In this document: piece by piece, positions 58,680 to 64,000 of the stretch
Layout of the letters: each line of letters begins with the position of its first letter
Position numbering within the stretch: position 1 is the first letter of the stretch
DNA from: Lophius americanus
Taxonomy: Eukaryota; Chordata; Actinopteri; Lophiiformes; Lophiidae
Assembly: GCA_037951165.1 (NCBI GenBank)
Contig: JBBDHG010000424.1
Span: 62,001 to 126,000 of the forward strand
Reading direction: 5' to 3'
DNA: 64,000 nucleotides
Translations under genes and position numbers: made by a program
The notes under the pieces: model-generated
Seen by the model: only the letters and a program-made list of their open reading frames with translations
Told to the model about the DNA's origin: nothing
The model's database searches: none

Positions 58680-59300
58680 GTGAGGATTAAACCCAGTGAC
58701 GGGAACCTGAAGGAATCCATGAGCCGCTGCTGTCCTTCAGTCCCGACACGTGTTTCTCTCTGCAGGCCGAGTTGAAGACGTACAGGAGCTGTCAAGGAAT
58801 GTGAGCTTCATTGGTTCCAATGGTCCTCCTCCTCTCCTCTCTGGGACTGTTTAGAAGAAAGCGTGATGGTGGGCCGTGACAAACTGGCCGCCGCGACTGA
58901 CAGATGCCCCCAGAAAGCCACTAACAGGATGACGCCAGCGCTGCCAGGGCCGCGGGGTAAAGACGGATTATGTCTGAGCAGTAGATAAACAGATTATTCC
59001 CGAAACAGTGCCTTCTTTTTTAACCTCGTCACTCTTGCCGCACTCTCAGCTCCCGCTTCTTTTCTCCCGCACAATTCCCCTGTGGAGGAGGAACACGGCG
59101 TTCCGTCGGCAGCACATCCCGGGCTTCATTAGGAGCGTTTCAGCGGTGACAGGAGCATCTCAGGCACCTTAAATGATCTCCATGAACTCAGACAACCTGC
59201 ACATCAAACCCACTGCTCCCATGAGCTCTACCTGAGCGAGGCGACCCTCCCCTCCTCCTCCCTGTTCCTCTCCCCACCGAATATTTTGGGAAGTAATACG
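58680..59300 (+). promoter_or_regulatory. candidate impg1 upstream region with CRX-type sites
   Basis: About 600 non-repetitive bases before the impg1 ATG contain GGATTA at 58684-58689 and 58965-58970 and a related AGATTA near 58991. This is the CRX/OTX core on the reverse strand. No clear TATA box was found. IMPG1 is a photoreceptor-associated matrix protein, so CRX control is plausible but not shown. Confidence 0.4.
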
Positions 59301-59364
59301 ATGCTGCGTGAAATTGGACTATTGCTGCTGTTGGCCCTCACTCTGCATGGCGCTGCATTTAAAG
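59301..59364 (+). CDS. impg1: impg1 coding exon 1 (signal peptide)
   Basis: This exon encodes the start codon and 21 residues, then one base of the next codon before a GTAAGC donor. The peptide is a basic/acidic start (MLREIG), a hydrophobic core of Leu repeats (LLLLLALTL) and a small-residue region (HGAAF), a standard secretory signal. That suits a secreted retinal matrix proteoglycan. It splices in phase to the exon at 61264, giving GAG (Glu) at the junction. Recognition of the gene comes from that second exon; here the evidence is the signal peptide, donor quality and phase. The fish paralogue (a or b copy) cannot be decided. Confidence 0.85.
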
Positions 59365-60667
59365 GTAAGCTTTGCTCACAAAGATTGGTTTCTTGGCGTT
59401 GACCTTTGGGGTCATGTGCTTCTTTTACACTGAAAGAATAAATTTCTGAGGCGATAAGAGCAGTTAGGTATTAGGACTTAAAGAGTGAGACTATCTGTGC
59501 ACGTACGGATGGCAAAGCCTATTAGCATTGCATAAGTACCTGTCTGTGAAATCACTGAAGTGCTGGACGCTCTTTCAGTCTGGATGCACAATAATGCAGC
59601 AGGAAGTAGTAAAACAGGAGTTACTGTTTAAAGTTAGGATACATTACATTCTTTTCCTGTTTGCTGTACGGTGGTTGAAGTAATGCTGGGTTATCAGTTT
59701 CCACACCAAACGCCTGTGTCCGATATCAAAGTCCTAAGGTCGGCCCTGGTGTCGGCCCGTCACCTGTATGTACGGTGAGAGCTTCAATAAGCAGGATGTC
59801 TGCTGAATTACAACACCCACTTCCTCCTCCCTGAATGCATCTGCTACGCCGGTAGAGGCTGGCGCTCCAAAAGCACCCTTCAGATCCAGCGAGTGCTGAT
59901 ATTTTTAGTACAAGTGGGCTTAAGGAGGGAGAGAGACCCTAACAGATACATCTGCACTCAACCACACAAAGCATACACTTCTCTATGTAGAAACAGCTTC
60001 CCTAACATTATAACTACCCGAATAATATTGAGGCGGCCCCCCTTTTGCCACCTAAAGGGGGCACCTGCAGTTTTTTCGACAGTAGGTCTTCGGTGGGATC
60101 AGACAACGTGGGCTAACCTTCACTCCTCAGCTGAAGTTATCACATTTGCCACCGGCTGGTTTATTGTGAATTGAACTATCTCTGAATGTTTTTAGCGAAG
60201 CATCAACATCATCATGACATCATCATGCATTTAATCAGCTGGAGGACACAGATATGATGGCTTTGAAGATAAAGTGTTAAACATACCCGTTGGAAGTGCA
60301 GACTTCAGATTTATCATCTGAAAAATGTATCCGGACACAGATCTAATTTAATATCTGGTGTAAACAAGGTGTGTGACTCATTGTGTGAACCCTACATATA
60401 GGTGATCACCATTATTTATGCCGTTTATGCTTATTTTCTTCATTCTCTTTTCTTCATCAGTCTATTTTAAATCTCTGGGTCGGTTGTTAATAGCTGTGAA
60501 GGTGCTGTATAAACAAAGTTCTATTTATCGGCCAATAGCGTGTCACTGGATCTGATACCAGACTGTAATACTAGATGTAAGTCAAATGTTATTTGTGTTT
60601 ACTATTAGCTGATTAACAGTTAAAAATATTTTAATTCAAAGCTGTTAATTAATTAATGCTTTTTCTA

Positions 60668-60725
60668 TCTCTGTCCATCTGTCTGTCTGTCCGTCTGTCT
60701 GTCTGACCGTCCGTCTGTCTGTCTT
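60668..60725. repeat. (CTGT)n microsatellite
   Basis: CTGT units with CCGT variants inside impg1 intron 1. Confidence 0.9.
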
Positions 60726-60811
60726 TGTTTTCTGAGCGACCAACAGACTATCTCTCTTGTTTTTAAGTTCAGTGTTTGCTAAATAAAGTTTTGTTAAAGG
60801 TCAAAGCTTTC

Positions 60812-60900
60812 TATCTCGCTCTCTCTCTTTTTTTATATATCTCTCTCTCTCTTTAAATCTCTCTCTCTCTCTCTCTCTTTAAATCTCTCTCTCTCTATCT
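60812..60900. repeat. (CT)n tracts
   Basis: Three CT-rich blocks separated by TTTTTTTATATAT and TTTAAAT; on the minus strand, GA repeats. Confidence 0.9.
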
Positions 60901-61263
60901 TTCATCACATGCATCAGGGGGAATCGTTGGAATAACCACAGCTGGAGAAGCCGCCTGTTTACTTTGATTAATGGAAATGTAATATTTAGATTTTATCTAC
61001 TTATACTGTCAAAACATATTTTCGGAATGAATTAATTTGCCTCCCTGAGAACTTGTGTGGCTTGTTTTAAGCAACTGCTACTACCAGACGGGTGGGCTCT
61101 ACAGAGAACTAGTTTTAGTCCAATTTTCTTTAAATGTTGCCTAAATCTTGTGACTTCAGTTTTTTCCTTTGATTTGAAACATAAACCCTTCTGCCAGGGT
61201 TTGGTTCCGACCAGAATCCAGTATGCAGCCTGCGTGATTGTTTCCTGTGTGTTTTCTGTCCAG

Positions 61264-61485
61264 AGGGCGGTGTCAGGCTGGACTCTGTGGTCCAGGTGGA
61301 GGCTGGTGGCTCTGGCCGTCTGGCGGAGCTGCTGAAGAAGTCGTCACAGAGCGAAGGTTCAGGGTATGAAGTCATCGCACGGCGCTCCAAGAGGTCGGTG
61401 TTTCTGCACTCCGGAGTCAAGATCTGCCCCCAAGAAACAGTTGCTGAAGTTCTGGCCAACCACCAGGCCTACTACCAACTCAGAG
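61264..61485 (+). CDS. impg1: impg1 coding exon 2 (interphotoreceptor matrix proteoglycan 1, N-terminal part)
   Basis: This exon encodes residues 22-95 of an IMPG1-type protein, a hyaluronan-binding proteoglycan of the matrix around photoreceptors. RRSKRSVFLHSGVKICPQET (61-80) followed by HQAYYQLR (88-95) aligns with human IMPG1 RTKRSAFFPTGVKVCPQES and LQAYYRLR, recalled from memory. The next human residues are VCQEAVWEAY, and the exon ends with the first base of that Val codon before GTACTG. The related IMPG2 reads RRRRSILFPNGVKICPDES with HVKYFKVR, so PQE and AYYxLR favour IMPG1. Cys76 is conserved. RSKR (62-65) is a furin-type site. Residues 22-60 are low-similarity linker. The next exon is not in the remaining 2.5 kb. 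Confidence 0.92.
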
Positions 61486-61719
61486 GTACTGCTACCCCTG
61501 TGTTGTTGACCCCATAACTTACGCCTTGTTTAGGGGCACGTCAGCAGTATTTACCGATCCCACAGATGACTGATTCTCATTTTGTTCTATTTCCTGGATC
61601 TTTCCTGCAAGTCAGGTATCTAACGCCTGTTTTTCTGGTCATACATTTTCTCTCCTCAGTCTGAATCCTCAAAATGTACACAGTATTAAGATAAGATAAG
61701 ATAATATGGAGAATGTACC

Positions 61720-61870
61720 TGAACTACAATTTTCTAAACCCTCCAGCTCCTCAATGAGCTCTTGGGGTAATCTTGGAAGGTGGTCCACTTCTGTGAAGGT
61801 TCACAACTGTTTCAAGTCCATTGTGTCGACCCAGTCTCTCATTGTGGACCTGTGGAATCTCTAGGGATGG
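61720..61870. mobile_element. DNA transposon relic, family unresolved
   Basis: GGAAGGTGGTCCACTTCTGT, GGTTCACAACTGTTTCAAG and TCTCATTGTGGACCTGTGGA resemble antisense transposon text common in fish genomes, similar in style to the plus-strand text at 36565-36610. Too short for a firm family call. Confidence 0.3.
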
Positions 61871-61929
61871 CGTATATGGATTCCTACATGGCTGACTAGG
61901 CACACATGGTATCGTAGTACATGGTTAGG

Positions 61930-62735
61930 GTTCCTTTAGCATGAATTACTTCATCAATGCGGCGTGGCATGGAGTCGATCAGCCTGTGGCACTGCTGAGG
62001 AGTTCTGGAAGTTCAGGTTGCTTCGAAAGTGGCCTTCAGCTCGTCTTCATTGTTGTCCCCTGGTCATTAAACCAGGTATTGGTACTTTTGGCCGTGTGGG
62101 CAGGTGCTCCATAAAGTGCTCTAAAAAATCCTCGTGTCCCGCTCTCCGGAACCTGAGACAACTACAGAAGCGTCTTACCTGGGCCAAGGAGAAAAAGAAC
62201 TGGTCTGTCGCTCAGGGGTCCAAAGTCCTCTTTTCAGATGAAAGTAAATTTTTCATTTCATTTGGATATCAAGGTCCCCAGAGTCTGGAGGAAGAGTGGA
62301 GAGCCACTGAATCCAAGTTGCTTGAAGTCAGTGCTTGTGAAGTTTCCACAGTCGGTGATGATTGGGGGCGCCATGTCATCTTCTGGTGATCAACTGTGTT
62401 TTATCAAGTCCAGAGTCAACGCAGCCATCTGCCAGGATATTTCAGAGCGCTTCATGCTTCCTTCTGCTGACAAGCTTTATGGAGATGCTGATTTCCAACA
62501 TTTCTGTATAAAAAATCCTCTTTTTACTGCTCTTATGTAATATTCAAACTTTCTGAGATACTGAATTTTGGGTTTTCACAAGTTTTAAGCCATAACCATC
62601 AAGATTTAAACAAATAAAAGCTTGAAATATTTCACTTTGTAATTCATCAAAAATATATACGAGTTTCACTTTTTAAATTGAATTACTGGAATGAAATGAA
62701 CCTTTCCACGATGTTATTTATTGAGATGCACCTGT
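61930..62735 (+). mobile_element. Tc1-like element, internally inverted and deleted
   Basis: From 62116 the plus strand reads KRLTWAKEKKNWS, then VLFSDESKFFISFGYQGP, then VWRKSGEPLNPSCLK, SVMIGGAMSS, VNAAICQDISERFMLPSADK and LYGDAD. This is the middle of a Tc1 transposase (SDESKF holds a catalytic Asp). It then jumps to the 3' tail, ending GAGATGCACCTGTA at 62735, the terminal repeat of that family. The left part, 61937-62115, is the C-terminal region of the same family read backwards (AATGCGGCGTGGCATGGAG, TGGTCATTAAACCAGGTATT). The left terminal repeat is missing. The copy is dead. Confidence 0.78.
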
Positions 62736-63611
62736 AGACTCATAGGTGGCTAAGAGGACATCCCAGTAGGGCTGGTCCATTTAGCATAGAGAACTATAGG
62801 GAGGCTAGCTGCTTCTGGTGGAGTCTTAACTTGACAGCTATCACCGCTCTGACAGCTGAGAACTTTTCTTTTTCCTTCTTGCTGTTCAGCTGCAACCGCC
62901 CACAAACTGGACCTCCTGCTTGTTTGATGACTACTTGTCATTCATTATCCACGGGCTGCGTCACGTCCCTCAGACACTCAGTGGACACTTCTTACTCAGT
63001 GGATCAAAGTCATCATCCAGAGTTTAGTTTCCTCTCAGCTGGAGCAGCTTAGTGACTTTCAGGCAGACAATTTGATCTCCGTCAGGCTTCAATGACGGGT
63101 TCAAACGTCCGGAGTAGATGGACTAACCTTTGGTCCTTCCTGTTCTGAATGAGAGACAGGCAGGCAGGGCGAGAGACAGACGCACAGATGACGGTGACAA
63201 ACGATGATGGATGGAGGTGTCTGACCTCAGCAGGTAGACGCTCCACAGCCGAGCCATCAGCAGTGATGAAGTGACTCGTTCAGCGTCGGCTCTCAGGCTG
63301 TCAGTCACAGCGCCGACTACCACCGGGTCATGTGACTCCACGTACTCTGAGTGTTTATGTAAGGCAGCGCTGTATATTAATGTTCCTTATTGCCTCGCAG
63401 TAAATATCACACACTTGCTGTCTGCTGGATGTTTGTACAAACTTGGCGTGACAATTTCATCCTGCTGTTTATCTCACCTGATGTAATCTTATTTATCAAT
63501 GCAGTTATGTTTTATCTGTCACTCTAATCATTCTGTGTATGTTTATCCTCCTCTAACGTGGATTATGATCAAGTGATAAAGCAGCGTATTTATTACTCTA
63601 GCAGTTAGACA

Positions 63612-63925
63612 CCCTTCAGCCACAACATTATAACTATTGATGGCTTGGGTCAGGATAATAGTGATAATATGGCCACCATGATTACATGTCAGTAGGTAGG
63701 ATATATTATCTGGTTACCATGGTTACCTGTCAGTAGGTGGTATGTATAATCCTGTTACCATGGTTACAGGTCAATAGGTGAGACATATTAACTGTTTACC
63801 ACGTTAGATGACAGTGGATGGGATATATTAGGCAGCAGGTGAAACTTTTGTCCAGAAATTGATGTTGAAAGCAGAAGAATGTGTCAATTGTGAGGATCTG
63901 AGAGACTTTGAAAGAACCAGATTGT
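63612..63925 (+). mobile_element. Tc1-like non-autonomous element, partial, with internal tandem repeats
   Basis: The left end CAGCCACAACATTATAACTA matches the 22.7-kb family. The subterminal text GTTACCATGGTTACCTGTCA with GTAGGTGG.ATATATTA is repeated about four times (63680-63835). GAGGATCTGAGAGACTTTGA then reproduces the transposase-derived interior. The right end is not reached or is lost. Confidence 0.65.
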
Positions 63926-64000
63926 GATGGTTAGATCGGTGGTGTGTAACTCAATCACATAGGGGGCTCAATTCAACAACTGAGTCCACATCGAAGGTCT

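Larger units (their letters stand above)
21710..58680. other. gene desert between htr1b and impg1
   Basis: Across about 37 kb I found no exon I can defend on either strand. Contents that can be named are listed separately (transposon relics, minisatellites, candidate regulatory stretches). Stretches with nothing recognised include 23260-24100, 25690-27150, 29730-30580, 32700-33470, 42300-45240 (strongly AT-rich at 43660-44060) and 53380-55620. Confidence 0.6.
59365..61263 (+). other. impg1: impg1 intron 1
   Basis: GT donor at 59365 and TTTTCTGTCCAG acceptor ending at 61263. It contains a CTGT-type microsatellite at 60668-60725 and CT-rich tracts at 60812-60900. No other feature is recognised. 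Confidence 0.8.
61486..64000 (+). other. impg1: impg1 intron 2 (continues beyond window)
   Basis: I looked for the expected next exon (VCQEAVW-like start) on the plus strand and did not find it. The intron holds transposon relics (61720-62735, 63612-63925). The stretch 62740-63610 shows nothing I can name. Confidence 0.65.

Noticed and set aside
61264..61485. IMPG2 as alternative identity
   Set aside because: PQE after the cysteine and AYYQLR favour IMPG1, as does linkage to htr1b; some positions (VKIC, VAE, ANH) are shared with IMPG2, so a tree would be the final test.

Overview
This window is vertebrate nuclear DNA, almost certainly from a teleost fish. It has intron-split genes with canonical GT/AG borders, fish-type dispersed repeats (Tc1-like transposons, RTE- and L2-like LINE pieces, a tRNA-derived SINE) and a very high load of mini- and microsatellites. 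There are no operons, CRISPR arrays or rRNA genes.

Three genes can be supported. On the minus strand, 15031 down to 9088, lie the first three coding exons of mei4, a factor for meiotic DNA double-strand-break formation. The exons join in perfect phase and give the first 254 residues; the 3' part is not visible and probably lies left of the window. On the plus strand at 20283-21422 is a complete intronless 5-HT1B serotonin receptor gene (htr1b). It has a TATA box at 19810, a G-rich leader and a poly(A) signal at 21646. On the plus strand from 59301 are the first two coding exons of impg1, an interphotoreceptor matrix proteoglycan; the rest of the gene runs off the right edge. From memory, human 6q14 has the same gene order and relative orientation (MEI4, HTR1B, IMPG1), so the window is one conserved block in compact form.

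Layout: 1-9087 is presumed mei4 intron 3 with repeat remnants. 9088-15031 holds the mei4 exons, with a 30-bp minisatellite and an RTE LINE fragment in intron 2. 15100-15215 is a probable mei4 promoter. 15240-19480 is a spacer dominated by a 22-bp minisatellite and a GAAT-type array. 19487-21710 is the htr1b promoter, leader, coding exon and 3' end. 21710-58680 is a gene desert with transposon relics, three diverged copies of a roughly 0.5 kb unit, two interleaved pairs of matching minisatellites, CTCF-like motifs and several stretches that look like conserved regulatory DNA. 58680-61485 is the impg1 promoter and first exons. 61486-64000 is impg1 intron 2 with a scrambled Tc1 element.

The three genes do not form a pathway (meiosis, serotonin signalling, retinal matrix). 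What links them is ancestral linkage. I see no new enzymatic or defence system. The most unusual material is repeat architecture and possible regulatory DNA. All homology statements rest on recognition from memory; no search or alignment was run.
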